DNA of 64,000 nt, taken from Carallia brachiata (lineage: Eukaryota; Streptophyta; Magnoliopsida; Malpighiales; Rhizophoraceae). The stretch is taken from NCBI GenBank assembly GCA_021464245.1, contig JADCRB010000162.1, positions 531,476-595,475 of the forward strand. The letters run 5' to 3'. Position numbers and translations under genes: made by a program. Positions 1-12,817 of the stretch are shown piece by piece; position 1 is the first letter of the stretch; every line of letters begins with the position of its first letter. The notes beneath the pieces were generated by a model. The model made no database searches. It worked only from the letters and a program-made list of their open reading frames with translations, and was not told where the DNA came from.

Positions 1-1278
1 AATTTCATTAAAGTATTTCAACTAATTATTCTTCTAAGAACACGTGAGAAATACCATGATTTCAGTACATGTTACAAAAATCGAGTATCAACCGCCATGC
101 ACCAAAAAAAAAAAAAAAAAGACAGAAGTATTATCAGCTACCAATGGAGCCTCCATTTACACAAAAATAACGAAAAGCGCATGCACAAAGGAGGAAGAGG
201 TGGACTGGACCTTATTTCCCTTTCTTATTCGTGCTGTGTGTCAACCGACGGGGGATGCACATGAAGAGTTCAGTACAGCTTTCACAAAGTTCGTTCAAAC
301 AGCTCACTTGTCAAAATTCGATTTGATCCGACAATCTGACCCCAATTTATCCAAAAGATAAGGTTTTTGATTAGATTCATGAGTAAGTCTACACGTATAT
401 GTTTAATGAAATACTCAGTTAGTTTAATGGTATGATTTATCTTTTTTTTTTTTTCAAATTCAATGCATTTTTCTTAATTTAATAGCGTATCCATTAATAC
501 ATCTATAATTGCGTTAGCCATCTATATATTTCTTTGGTTGAAAATAACTTGACCTAAAATGAATCAAGAACTAATCTAAAAATTTAGGATCACATGCAAA
601 TCTAACCTTACCTCTTTTAAAAATAAAAAATAAAATAAAAGATTATATAATTTCAACTATGAATTTTATGTTTAACTATAAACTTTATGAACATTTTAAA
701 AAAAAAAAAACACAGAATAAGCCACGAAAATTCGATAGGTTCGAGTCAGTTGTTTATTATTTAATTTTTTAAATATTTCTACTTATATTACATTATTTAT
801 TTACGCACATCATATAAAACAAGAATAAATAAATAAATATAAATATAAATATATATACATGTCTATGCGCACACTATTTTGTTGTATAGTATACATTATA
901 CAAACATATATACTACATTTATTTTATATAGTTTTTGATTTGTTATATATAGATACATATTTAGTTATTGTTTTTTCATATTAGATTATTTATTTTATAA
1001 AATTCCCTATTCTGAGTTATATATTTTCACTTATTGTAATATATATGATAAAAAAAATTAGCGAGAAAAATATAAAAAAAAAATTAAAAAATTATCTCTT
1101 TTCTTAAAATATTATAATCTTAACATATTTTTTGGATAATATGTAAATACTCCTAGCAAAAAGGTATTCTAGTTTTTTTAAGTGGGGATTAGGTATAATA
1201 TTAAATAGAAAAACTTTGTGACTGCAAGTTAGGTGGTTGCAAGTGACTGTCAGCATAAAAAGTGGCAGATAAAATATA
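1..1278. other. AT-rich intergenic DNA
   Basis: No convincing gene is seen. There are many A and T runs, and a TATA-rich stretch around 760-1100. A 105-codon open frame at 44-361 has a lysine run made by a poly(A) tract and no recognisable domain, so I do not call it. An isolated CACGTG motif lies near position 41. Confidence 0.5.
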
Positions 1279-2152
1279 GGTATGAAGGTCAATTTTGTCC
1301 AAAACTTACGACTATTTGTTGATTTTTATTCATAACATTTTTTTTTATGAAAATCGATATAAAATGTTTTCTCTGTCACACAATTATATCAAACCGTTAA
1401 TTTTTTCGTCAATTATACTGACGTAGTAGTTGACAGAGTGACACATCAGCGAAGTTGATGATATGGCAGCTGCCACGTCAGCGAAATTGATGATGTGGTT
1501 CCTACCACGTCAGCATAGTAATGACGTGACATGTGTCATGTCATCTTAGATGATGACATGATATTTTTTTATATTTTAAAAATTTTTAAAAAATTTAAAA
1601 TATGTTAATATTTAATAAAAAAAATGAACCTAATTTAATTTTTTAATAAAAAAATTATTTAATTTAATAAAAAATTTAAAATAAAAATAATTGACGTCTA
1701 AATGGTTTTTGATTTAAAAGATTTTGATTTTCTTAAGTAAAATTAATTTTAAAAGAGTTTCGATTTAAAGGTTTCGATCTTATTAGATAAAATTAATTTT
1801 AGATTCATTTCTTTTTTTAACTTTTCATTAAAGTGAAATTTTTTTTGGAAGATTAAATTGAGTTCATTTTTAATTAAATATCAATATATTTTAAAATTTT
1901 TTTTAGATTTAAAAAAAAATAATGTCATTAACTGCTACGTCATCGCTGTGTTAGCGTGGCGGAGACCACATCATCAACTTCGCTAACGTGGCACTCTGTC
2001 AACTGCCACGTTGGCATAATTGACAGAAAAATTAACGGTTGGATATAATTGTGCGACGAAGAAAACTTTTTGTGCCGGTTTTCACAAAAAAAATGTTATG
2101 GGTAAAAATTAACAAACAATTATAAGTTTTTGGTAAAATTGACCTTTATGCC
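1279..2152. mobile_element. Mutator-like non-autonomous element with long TIRs
   Basis: The two ends are inverted copies of each other over roughly 200 bases. The left end starts GGTATGAAGGTCAATTTT; the right end, reverse complemented, starts GGCATAAAGGTCAATTTT. Both arms carry CATAACATTTTTTTT, a CACAATTATATC block, an AACCGTTAATTTTT block and TTGACAGAGTG. It is flanked by near-matching 9-base repeats (TAAAATATA at 1270-1278, TAAAAATAT at 2153-2161), as expected of Mutator-like insertions. The centre is AT-rich filler without transposase. The inner arms carry repeated CCACGTCAGC-type motifs. Superfamily placement is inferred from TIR length and duplication size. Confidence 0.8.
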
Positions 2153-2797
2153 TAAAAATATATGTTGTGGTAGAAGAATTATAAGAAAATTATAAAATAT
2201 ATTAAAGAGAATTATATGACATTTGTGAACAATCACTAAAAATCAAAAGTTTTTTTTATGACCGTTCACACAAGCCTTATAATTCTTTTTGACACATTAC
2301 GACTCGTGTGAACAGTTATTAAAAATTAAAATTTTTTTCTATAGCCATTCACAAGAATAAAATAAACTTTTTGAAATATTATATAATTATTTTATAATTT
2401 TTTTATTACGTCATATATTTTATATTTTATCTATTATGTTATATACTGACAATAACTTATAACTACCTAACTTATAACCACTTAATAATCTTTAATATTA
2501 AATCAGTGTAAATAATTGAAAATTTAGCTAAACGTCACCATTTTAGTACCTGGCAGATACTTGGAGTGGCTTGTTGACTTTTCCAGAGTATGTGTTTTTT
2601 CAATAATTTAGCATAAGAGTATTTACTTACTCTAGTCGGTTTATAGGATGTTATCTTTATTTTAAAATAAAAAAAAAACAAACCAACAACAACTCCTACT
2701 GCTACTTTTCCATTCGTGGTCTCAAATCAAAATTTAGTTAAATGAAGGAAAAAAAAAATACAAAGAAAAAAAGAAAGAAAGAAAGAAGCCATAGAAT
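2153..2797. other. Intergenic region upstream of the HMG-box pseudogene
   Basis: AT-rich DNA with no gene. A short imperfect repeat with the motif GTGAACAGTTATTAAAAATTAA occurs near 2310, with a related inverted motif near 2226. A purine-rich stretch at 2740-2790 directly precedes the start codon of the HMG-box pseudogene and is probably its old 5' leader. Confidence 0.4.
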
Positions 2798-5700
2798 ATG
2801 GCCAAAAAAGCTCCAAAATCCAATAAACCAGGCTCTTCCTCCGCGTCTGCTGCTGCCTCTTCTAAGGTCACTCCAACAACAAGTTTCTCTGGTGGGTAAA
2901 CCACTTGCACTCTACTTGTAAACATTCCTTTGTTTCTGTCTTCTTTTTAAAAATATATATATATATATATATTTTTTTTTTAGTGCTTATTGTCCCGAAT
3001 TTCAGTTTCATTTTCTATGCGTTTATAATCTCTGCTTTTTATTAATACTTTTGTTTGGTTGGAGTAAACCCAGAAACGGATTTGGAAAATAAGGTGAAAC
3101 GAGATTTAAATTTAGCTCCTTTGTGCTTCTTTGCTGTTTTGAAGTTCTTTTTTTTTTTTTGGTTGGGGGTTTGTTTGTTTTGGGGTTCTATGTAATTTTG
3201 TGGTGTTGGGAATTCTGAAATTAAAATGTGGATGTGGGTGGGTGCTTTGTTTTCTATTCTGTTGTTTCAGTTTGGATTTACTTGATAACTGAAGAATTTT
3301 AGTTGACTTCAGTGTTTTTTTTCTTTAGGAAAATGGTGTTGAGGTTTAGGACCAATGAGAGCTTGAAGAGGTCTGGTAGGCAGAATGTTGTTAGTAATAA
3401 GCAAGAGAAGAAGAAGCCAAGGTGAGCAACGAATCCAAAAGAGAAGTTGAATAAGAAAAATGTGAAATTGGATCCTAAAATGCCCAAGAAACCTCCAACT
3501 GCTTTCTTCTACTTCTTGTATGCAACTCCTTTTGTTCTTATGATTTTTCTATATCATTGCTTCGTCTTACTTGCATCTTGTTAACTGGTTGACTGTTTAA
3601 CTCTTCATGTTTGGTTGCCAAAATGGTTTATGACTGAGAGTTGTTTTGGAACTTTTGGTTCTAAGTGTTTTCGATGATTGTAAGTGTTTTTGATGATTGC
3701 ATGTGTAATAGTATGGTACTAATTTGTGACCTAAATGCAAGTAAAAGATAATTAGATGAATGGCTTTGCATTTGCTCCATGGCAGCAGTGAACTGGAATT
3801 TTGCTTCTGGAAGTAGTAATTCCTGCATGATAACAATGTTCTGCCATAAAGTTGGGGTGGTAGAATAGTAGGCAATGATGGGGTGAAGAATGGAAGATAT
3901 CTCTCCCATGCTTTGTGCAGGATTCCATTTTTCATTTTCTCTCGTGTTGCTGCCGTATGGCATGGGGCTTCTCTGTGAAAGATCAGTGTCCTACCTCTTT
4001 TATTTGTTTCCCATTAGTAAGCAATAGCAATCTTTCTTTGGTAATGACATAAATTATTATAGTGGGAAGAGAACGTGGCAGGTATTGTCATTTGAAACCC
4101 AGAACCACAAGTTTGACACTATAGTTGCCCCTCATGCCCCCTCCTTGATGGGTTATCCATGGTTCTTTTGGTAAAGAGTACCAAAGAAAGGGAATGACTT
4201 TATGCAAATCATTCTAATATGCACTGTACACAATACAAATAATAGTTTACAAATGAAGGTATAACTCTCCATGGAAGGCTATGTTACAGCTATCATGGCA
4301 AAGCCTTTTTAATTTGAGATGCAGAATGTAAGAGAAAAACTGTAATCTAATTGAGGTCCTGAGTAAGGTTCAAATGTAGATGTCCTTTATTTGATCCTTC
4401 AGTTTGCTTGCATTTAGCGCTGAATCCATACCTTACCCTTTTATTCAACCTGCATAATCATAAGGGCTTTAGATCCTGTCCAAAATTGCAAAACTTCTCC
4501 TCAGTTTTGATATTTTTGCTTTTCTGATTGTCATTCTGACCCAGGCTGAGTGATATTTTTCAGTAGCCATAGTCAATGGTGTTTTCAGCCACTTTCATCT
4601 GGGAGTTTTCCATTATTTCATAAAAAATGCGTAGCATTTTTGAGGCTTTACTTTAGATCTTGCTCTCTTAGCATTTTAGCATTACCATTGTTCATTAGCT
4701 GCCCTTCAATATTGTCTTTTTAACTTGCCCGCATTAGCTGTCCATAGTTTATGCCTCTGATGTGTGCACAATCATTAAGTTTTTTGCTTCTTATTTCCAT
4801 GGGTAATTTGGTTTGCTTTGTTCTTGAAGGGAGGATTTTCATAAGGAATTCCAAGTGCACAACCCGGATGTCAAGTCAATGCGTGATGTAAGTGTACTTG
4901 GCAACTCTTAGCTTTAACTCAAACCCTTTTCTTTTTCAAACTAATCCTTGTCTGTTTTGGATCGGAAAGGCATGCGGAGAGAAGTGGAAAACCATGATCT
5001 ACGAGGTTTGTTTGTTCATCACCGAGACTTTCTAATATGTGGTATAGTGGTTGTGTGGACTGTTACCATGACCTATATCCGAGTGAAAAACCAAGTGGAA
5101 TAAATTGTAGATAGTTTTACAGATGGGACAAATCTGGGGCTAGTATTCTAGTTTATGATCTGAATCCAGTTCCACATCCCTTTCTTTGATTCATAAACAG
5201 GTTTGGCAGGTGGGTCCTGAGAGATGTTGGTTATTTATGGGCTGTTCATAAGGCAGGTTTGATGAATGAAAAGTTGCTATAGGCCGTGCATTTAGGGCTT
5301 TTTGGCTCGTAGTTGATTGTAAGATGGATTTGGCCTTTAAGGAGAAGATTTGTAGGTTTGGATTTGACAGAAATCTGAGACTGTCTTGAACAAACTCCTT
5401 GCAATTGCTATGGAAAATATACTGAAGATTTCTAAGTTCACATCTTGAATTCTCTACTGAACAGGAAACTTAAAGTGTCACGTCAAGTATTAATTAGGTA
5501 ATAAATTAAAACATCTCAATTTTATGTGGGTATACACAGAACTGTAGATAGAGCTAATGGCAATTGGAAGTAAAGTGGAAATACATATGTCTAGCTTTGT
5601 TGCAATTTTTGACCCGACTGGGATTTGGAACAGAAAACTACACCTTTTGATACTCAGCCTACTCAGGTTTAGAAGTAAGACTTTACTGTTAGAGATTTGG

Positions 5701-6780
5701 ATTTGTGGGTCATCTGTAAAGGTTTTAGGCTTGGATTTAATTTCTGAGTATTTCTATATCAACCTTTCACAAAGATAAGACATCGCAACTCTCTAGTTCT
5801 ATTGGGAACAATATTATATGTATTTGTATGCTAATGCACTAAAAAAGCTTACTTGTATCAAGAAATGCTAATAGATTTGGTTTGTTCGCATTATAGGAAT
5901 CTTTGCATAAACAGGTTTCTTGAGAATAAAAATAGAACAAAAAACTGTTTCATAAGTGCACACAGCCTGCTTTTGTGATGTTGCAGCCTGAACTTGACCA
6001 TGACCAATTTACTGATTGAAAGCTACGTAGTTGACCTAATTGTGATCTGATTTAGAAGAATATAATTTACGGCGAAATGTGCAATTCAACAAATTGTCTA
6101 TGTATGTTCCCAAATGGGAACATATGACAGTGCTGTGTGATGTTGTTATCAAGAACATAGTTAGCAATTTGGCAGTTGAAAGAAACCAATAATTGCAGTG
6201 TATAATGGCAGTGCTTTGTGCGTTTATTAGTGTTTTACATTTGAACTTAGGGTTCTTGACCTAATGAATAGTTGCAGGATTCTCATTTTGATGAAATAAA
6301 AAAATGGCCCAAGATTTCTTGCTAGCAAGCTTTTAAGGCATTTTAGCCTGGTCCCATCCTTTTTTTTTTTTTTTCATTTCTGTCCTTTATTTGTTTTCTG
6401 TATAGTTGTGTGATATTGCCCATTGATCCCTGCATAGCTGGCCCTAAACATGTCTAGTTTCATCCATATCAAGCCTGAACTCTGATACCAAATTTGGCCA
6501 AAAAAAGGTTGGCATTTTGAATGTAGTGAATAAGTAGAATAACCTTTTAATCTCTCGTTTTTTGCCGTATCAGGAAAAAGTCAAATTTTGACATTGCCAC
6601 AGAGAAAATACCAGATTTTGATAGAGCAATGGCAGAATATATTAAAAGAAAGGTAAACTCGATATGCATCTTTGACGCTCAACTGCGACACTAATTAATA
6701 TGGCGTCTTTCACAAATACTCTGTTGCAGGAGAGCGGTGAGTATGAAGAATCCGAGGACAATTCCGAGTATGACGGATAA
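2798..6780 (+). pseudogene. HMG-box chromatin protein (HMGB-type), disrupted
   Basis: Six exons can be traced: 2798-2895, 3329-3517, 4830-4887, about 4961/4970-5005, 6574-6652 and 6730-6780. They encode a lysine-rich N-terminus, an HMG box (PKMPKKPPTAFFYF, then LEDFHKEFQVHNPDVKSMRD, then GKACGEKWKTM, then FDRAMAEYIKRK) and an acidic tail ending in EDNSEYDG. Exon phases fit, so this is the original intron-bearing locus, not a retrocopy. Three lesions are seen. An in-frame TGA lies at 3423-3425, where an Arg codon (CGA) is expected. The acceptor before ATC GGA AAG reads GG instead of AG (4959-4960), although a downstream AG at 4968-4969 would keep frame. A 2-base loss in the Phe/Tyr-Asp region of exon 5 creates TGA at 6589-6591. 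Proteins of this class bind DNA in the nucleus; the closest Arabidopsis type may be HMGB14, from memory. Loss of function is likely unless the sequence contains errors. Confidence 0.8.
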
Positions 6781-7371
6781 TGCTAGTTTTCTAGGATTGT
6801 TGTATCTGATGTAATTGTTCATTAGGAGTAGTGGGTACGTGGGGGCGATTTATACATGAACTCTTGAGCTTCTTTTTGTCTTCTCCTTCCTTTCAAGTCC
6901 ATGCTCATGCTCTTATCGGTCTTTACTCGTGTAATCTGCTACCTGCCTATGGCGGCCATTGTAAACATTAATGTACATGAAAATTTAAGCAAGTAGAAAA
7001 GATTTGTCAAACAATTAAGAATCTCCCTCGCTCCCATTCCCTAGTTGTTTAGTGCTTGGTATTCATTACAATTCAGAGTTGTCAGAGCTCATCACAAGAC
7101 AGCCATGCCATTGATGGCTGCGTATGAACTTTTGGAACACATCCGTTGTACCCAAAATTTAAGCAGGCTATTCCATTGTTTTTTTTGGGTACAACGGATT
7201 TTGCTCAAGCACAAACGCACATATAACGACAACAGAAAGTCTTAACAGCAACAAAGCCTTACAAGAAGGGCACATATATTGTAAGAAAAAACCAATGTAC
7301 TTTTTTTTTACCCTCATTCTCGAGAGCCTAGCAAAATCCATAATCCTAAGTAAACATGATACACTACTGCA

Positions 7372-10300
7372 TTACAATGACAGACTCTTCTCGAAGGTAG
7401 TGTGCCTGTGAGCTGCAATGTTTAAGGAGTCAGCAATATTTCTCACTTCTGCAATCATAGCAACCACATTGTCCAGCTTGTTAATTGCCGAGCCAACGCC
7501 CTGCAGGTGAAAGTGATGCTAATGTTAATAACTTACCTCAGTCAACAGAATCTCCATAACATTATTTAATGGTGAGACTGCATACCACCCCGGCGGCCCC
7601 TGCCGTGATGGCCAATGGTGCTGTAACTGCACTGAGTCCAGATGAACACATCACGGGAATCTTGACAGCTCTTGAGATAGAATAAGCTGCTGCTAAAGTC
7701 GGTGTTGCCTACAAGTAGCAGTAAGGTGAAATGTCGACTGTTAGCCAAAATAAAAGGGCAAAAGAATCGTTGTTAATTCCAAACTCAGGACAATTAGCAG
7801 CGAAGTATTCTACCCTAAGCACATCAGAATGCAACTCCAGTAACTCGATGATCATGAAATAAGCAAAATTTAACCATTATGGTGCCAAATTTCTCAAAGA
7901 AACTGATATCATATTCTCCTCTTCAGCTGATGTGCTGATGAGCCACTTTCTCGCATTCTTACCTTTAGGCTCGGTAATGGCAGAAAGGAAAGGAGGCTGA
8001 AAGTGGCCATGAAGTCAAATTCATTTCTTTACTATTGGAAGAGCTTCCTTTATTCTCAATTGTTGTTTAGCTCATTTTATAAAGCTATTGAATGGAAACA
8101 GCACGTGTTTTTTGTTTTTTGTTTTTTTTCTTGCAGCCTACCTTCTCAATTAAACCAAGAACACCAGACTGTGAAGGATTAGAACATTTCCCTCCCTCAG
8201 TTTGTATAATGTCAACGCCTTCTTGTTCCAGTAACTCTGCAAGCCTGACCTGTTTGTCAAAGAACTCATGTCATGTAAACGCTGATTACGGCTTTTCTCA
8301 CATCATTATTGCAATACACTACATTACCTGATCAGGAAGGCTTAGTGTGTGGGGCACGGTAACTGATAGCGCCACAGAAGGAAGAATTCTCTTAGTCTCC
8401 TTTGTTAAATTTAGTATCTGAAAACATTACTTCAGCAAATAAGAAAACGGAAACTACAAAAAAACTTATAAAGATAGTTGAATTCATGAAAAAAAAGCTT
8501 AAACTCATCTTTTAGTAAATGATTAATGCTATGTATGTAATAACAAACAAAAAATGATGCAGTCTATAGAATAAAATAATATGCTTTTAGATCAGAAATT
8601 TCTAGCAGGGTTCCATGAATCCTGGCAATTGGCCAGCACACTTGAGACATTCCCAAACATTTCTCCAGCAGCATTTATATTCTATAAAATCTCGCATGCT
8701 TCACTGCATAAGAAAGTGCACAGATGTTAATAACCAATGCGTGTAGATGTCTATCGCAGAACATTATCATGTTATTACTTTCTTATGTTTCAATTCAGAG
8801 TTGATGCATACACGCACACTACAGTTTAAGGAGCTTCTGATTGTGGGCAGCAACAAATAGTCTAATTATTAATCTGCTTCACAAAAAAATGATATTATCT
8901 TACTAAATTTAATTAAATTGTTTTTTTCCTCATTAAGCTAATGCATAGCTGTGTACCTGCTCTGGAGTGAAAATGATTCCTGTATCATAAAATGAATCAT
9001 AATTTCCAATTTCCACCTGCATGGGTCATAAGCCTTGTTAAGACATCTGCATTCAGATTTTCTATCTCAACGAATAAAAAATTTCATCATCAAGAGTCTA
9101 GTGTCAACTTTAAGACTGATTTTTAGAAACATAAGGAATGAGTTTGAGGAATAGACCATTAGTGCTCCTGCTTCAACAGCAGCTGGAAATGTGGCTGGAT
9201 CCACAGAAGAAACACATACCTGCAAATAGAACTTTTTCTATTCAAATGCACTGCATGGACATCTCAGTGCTTCCTTTCAGGTAAAATTAATTAATGGCAT
9301 AATAACTATCATGACACCATTTTCAGGATTCGATTGAAGATAACTTTCAAGCAAATGGCGATTTTTTAATCGCAATCAGAACAAATGCCTATAACCAGAA
9401 GACAAGCTACAAATGTCAAAAGGCCTGTTGTCATCACAATTTTGGGAAGAACGATTAAGGTACTTTTCCAGAGAGTCGAAATTTACCGGGAGAGAAGTTA
9501 AGCCAATGGCGAGCTCCACTAGTTCTGGGTCACAAGCTATATCCACATGACTTGCTCCCCCCTATGCATTTCAACACAAGACAGACAAATTGAAGAACAT
9601 GAATTCAAAGTAATTCCCCTAAAAGACATAAAAAAAAAAGAAGTAATTCGACATCATGTAGTAATATCTATCACACCTTGACTACACAAGACAATTTCTT
9701 TTATTAATCATTAATTATCAGCTCCAATTACAATCATGGACGTCTTATATGTAACAAAATTTGTATCCAGCAACAGTTGTTGGAAAATCGTCAAATGCAG
9801 TCAATCATGTGATTGATGATCCTTACTAATCAAATTGTGACAGAAACAAACGGCTTCAAAATGTTCTTAGTCCATATTAATTTAACAAAATCAGATTTTA
9901 AAACCATATATATACATATGCCTTGCACCACAACAGAGAGTCAGGGTCCCATTGCCAATGAACTACGAGTTAACCAAATGTACCGATCCCCAAATACCAG
10001 GATGCCCCTGCAAATGGGTGCGCTACTACTTTTTGGGCAACATCCTTCAAGTTTAGGCTAGAAATGACAATCACAAAGAAACTTACATTTCATATTAGGA
10101 AACAATCAACCAAGAAGCCCAATCATTTCTTCTTAATTAGTTACATTTTCAAGCACGCGAATTCATTTGTACACAGAAAAGCAATGCGTATATCAGAAGC
10201 ATAGACATGCAAATCCAGAAAATTTCTCAGTGGAGCAAGGTTTGCGTGCATTGTGTGGGCCTGCGGGGGCAAAGAAAAAACACCAGTGCCCCCACAACTT

Positions 10301-10918
10301 TCAGTGGGGGTGGCAACACAAAATTTAACCATATCAAGTTTTTTTTTTTTTTTTTGTCTCCAGTGCCCCCACAACTTTCAACATAGCTCCGCCCCACATA
10401 ATTCGACAGTTTCATCAACAAGTTCAATAACAACAATTACTCTCTTGTTATAAGATTCACCAGTCATTCAAAGCAAGGCACTGGGAATCTCTAAAGGCAA
10501 TTCATGACGTTAGAAAAATGCGAAAAAACCAACCTTGTCTGCGGCCGTAACAACTGCAGCAACATTCTCCTTGTTAAAATTCTGCAAGCCTGAGATTATC
10601 TAGCAAAGGAAAAACAATACCATCAACAAATAAAAGAAATAAGTCCAAAACAAGTGCAAAGAAGAGAAGATACACAAGAAAACAAGAGATGGGGGTGGTT
10701 GTAAAAATCACCTTAAGAGCTTTCCTTTCATGGAAGTCCTTCAATACTATTTCTTTGGTTGTTGCCAAAAGAGCTCTGGTGGTCAAAGAAACAGCACCCC
10801 TTTTGAGAGTTGTGCTAAATGGCTTTGGAGAAAGAAAGGCACCCCGAAGTGGATTGTGTTTCGGCTTCAAAAGGGGGTGTAAAGGTGGTGACATCGGCAT
10901 GCAAATTGAGGAATACAT
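7372..10918 (-). CDS. Ycf23-like (DUF561) protein, probably plastid-targeted
   Basis: Nine phase-0 exons on the minus strand: 10712-10918, 10534-10599, 9487-9561, 9157-9219, 8957-9016, 8328-8417, 8142-8249, 7586-7708 and 7372-7500, giving 306 residues. All introns are GT-AG. The first about 50 residues are Ser/Thr/Pro/Arg-rich without acids, like a chloroplast transit peptide. The mature part shows the conserved blocks FHERKALK, ISGLQNFNKENVAAVVTAAD, GGASHVDIACDPELV, SVDPATFPAAVEAGALM, EGVDIIQTEGGKCSNPSQ, PVMCSSGLSAVTAPLA and GAAGVGVGSAINKL. This looks like a TIM-barrel fold with a C-terminal phosphate-binding Gly-rich loop. The family is encoded in some algal plastid genomes as ycf23; its reaction is not established. 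The start Met at 10918 opens the transit-like region. A 934-base intron (9562-10533 with flanks) carries a repeat remnant. Confidence 0.92.
10228..10400. repeat. Transposon remnant in an intron of the Ycf23-like gene
   Basis: The phrase CAGTGCCCCCACAACTTTCA occurs twice (about 10284 and 10361), separated by a T-tract. The stretch ends with CAACATAGCTCCGCCCC. A similar arrangement (GTGGGGGCAAA, then CAACATAGCTCCGGCC) is seen at 52581-52741. It looks like a dispersed plant repeat; I cannot name its family. Confidence 0.45.
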
Positions 10919-11029
10919 TGCTTTCTCTCTCTCTTATCTCTGCAAGTCTCTCCGTCTCTCTCTGATGCCTTCGGAGTTTGGAGTAAAAAGCAGGAAGTGG
11001 AAAAGATAAGAGAAGAGATTGTATTTTGA

Positions 11030-12084
11030 ATCGTTACTAGAGGAAAATTAATTGATTCATTCTTATTAGATATTAATTTTTTTTTTAAATAAAGGAGAAA
11101 TAGATGAATTGTTAGCTTGTGTTAAATTTTTTTATTTTATTTGTATTTTTTAAAGTAAGTTACATAATAATACTTTATTTATTATACTTGATCTGGTCAT
11201 TTGTCTTTTCAATTTTTTTGTGCATAGAAAAAATATTAATCTATCATTAAGGAAGGAAATATGTGAAAAAATGATTAAAATTTACATTTCAATTCTCCTA
11301 CTAAAAAGTACACATGTTGGACTACTACAAATAGGCTGTCATTCGCTTTGATAAGCAATAAAGTCACTGTCTCACTAATTTAACCTGGTCAAAATATAAA
11401 TTTATTTAGAATATAAAAATAACGATGAATAGAATGAATAAAATTCAGGTAAGCAACTAACATCCACCCGATCAAGAATTTTCTAAAACCATAAGAAATT
11501 AATTCATTGTTATTAGTTTCACAAAGGGTAAAAATTAAAGAGTAGTGATATATCGCATAAAAATTTATTTTTTGAGTTTTTATGAATTAATATTTTTTGT
11601 TGATGTAATAATAAGTAATGATATTTTTATTTTAATTTTTTAAAACTAAATCCTAAATACTACCCTAAATTTTAGAATTTTATTTGTTATTTGTGAAATT
11701 TTGTGAGAAAACTCGCCTAATGTTTATCTTTATTCAAAATTAAACGAAAACACTCCGATGGCTTTTGACTGATCACATGAAAAACACAATTTTGCAAATG
11801 AGACCTACTTACTATATGAAAGGAAAGCAAATCCAAGACCAAGACTTAGCAATCTAGATTTCCATTGTGAGCCAATAACAAACAATACTATTAAATAATA
11901 AACGAATAAAAATTTATTTGAAGAAAACCAATTCAGGAAACTTCTGTTTTTTTTTTTTTTTTGACAGAAGCAATTCAGGAAACAATATTAGTACGATGAT
12001 GTTGCCAAGCTCTTTATTATTTGGTCTAATTGCCAAGTTCTTTATTTTATTATTTTTTGTCTAGACTGTCCAGTATCCAATTCA
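11030..12084. other. Intergenic AT-rich DNA
   Basis: The stretch between the 5' end of the minus-strand Ycf23-like gene and the SINE-like element holds no gene that I can see. The first part should contain the promoter of the Ycf23-like gene. CT-rich sequence at 10917-10965 lies just upstream of its start codon on the minus strand and is probably 5' leader. Confidence 0.4.
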
Positions 12085-12240
12085 TTAGACTGATTAATTT
12101 GAATCGACCCGGATAGGATTCCGAAAGGCGGTAAGGTCTCCCAATAGCAGCTGTATTCTCAGGACTTGAACCAAAATCTCTAATTAAATAAATTCAAACT
12201 CTTACTATCTAAACCAACACCTGTTAATCCAAGTTCTTTA
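12085..12240 (-). mobile_element. tRNA-derived SINE remnant
   Basis: Read on the minus strand, a box A-like stretch (GGTTTAGATAGTAAGAG, about 12199-12215) is followed by a box B-like GGTTCAAGTCC (12162-12172), with spacing typical of a Pol III promoter. A conserved body follows (GGGAGACCTTACCGCCTTTC). This is the arrangement of plant SINEs. Ends and target-site duplications were not resolved. Confidence 0.55.
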
Positions 12241-12817
12241 TGATAGCCACAAAAACAGAAACCCACTTCAAATTAATATCCACATTGGATGGATTTTGGC
12301 AAGAGACCCGGCAAGCATAATCCAATCCAGGTCTTCAAGTTTACACAAAGTTGGCCTGGTTTAAACAGGTTTGATTGGGCTGACTGTAAAACAGTCTGCT
12401 CACTTGACCCAGTGTGATGGCTGGGTCACCTTCGTGTGAGATTTTGTCTCATTCGGACATGAAAATTTTAGTTTCTTTTTTAAAATAATTAACTTATTTA
12501 AAAGAAAATATTTTTAAGTTAATTTTTAGTGTTTTAATTAGTATTTTTTTTATAAAAAGTAAAATTAATAATTTTTAATGTTTATTATAAAAATTAGTTC
12601 TATAATATTGAAGGTATTAATTAATACACGAAAAATTATGAATGTATTGGTACTAAAGAAGAAAAATCCAAACTCGAGGGTAAAATGGTAAAAATGCACG
12701 CCAGCAGAGAAAATGCCAGAAGAATTACTTCCACAAATTGTCCCGCAAATCGTCGCTCAAATTATTGTCACTTTTTCTCCATTCAGTTCAACCTCTGTAG
12801 CGCCAAAAGGAATTTTA
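12241..12817. other. Upstream region of the nicotinamidase-like gene
   Basis: AT-rich intergenic DNA followed by a probable 5' leader. An upstream ATG at 12713 is in frame with the nicotinamidase-like protein and would add 35 residues. I treat it as an alternative start only. Confidence 0.35.

Noticed and set aside
44..361. 105-codon plus-strand frame as a gene
   Set aside because: It depends on a poly(A) tract coding for Lys, has no domain, and lies in AT-rich DNA without gene-like flanks.
10689..11009. 106-codon plus-strand frame opposite exon 1 of the Ycf23-like gene
   Set aside because: Antisense shadow of a well-supported exon; no independent evidence.
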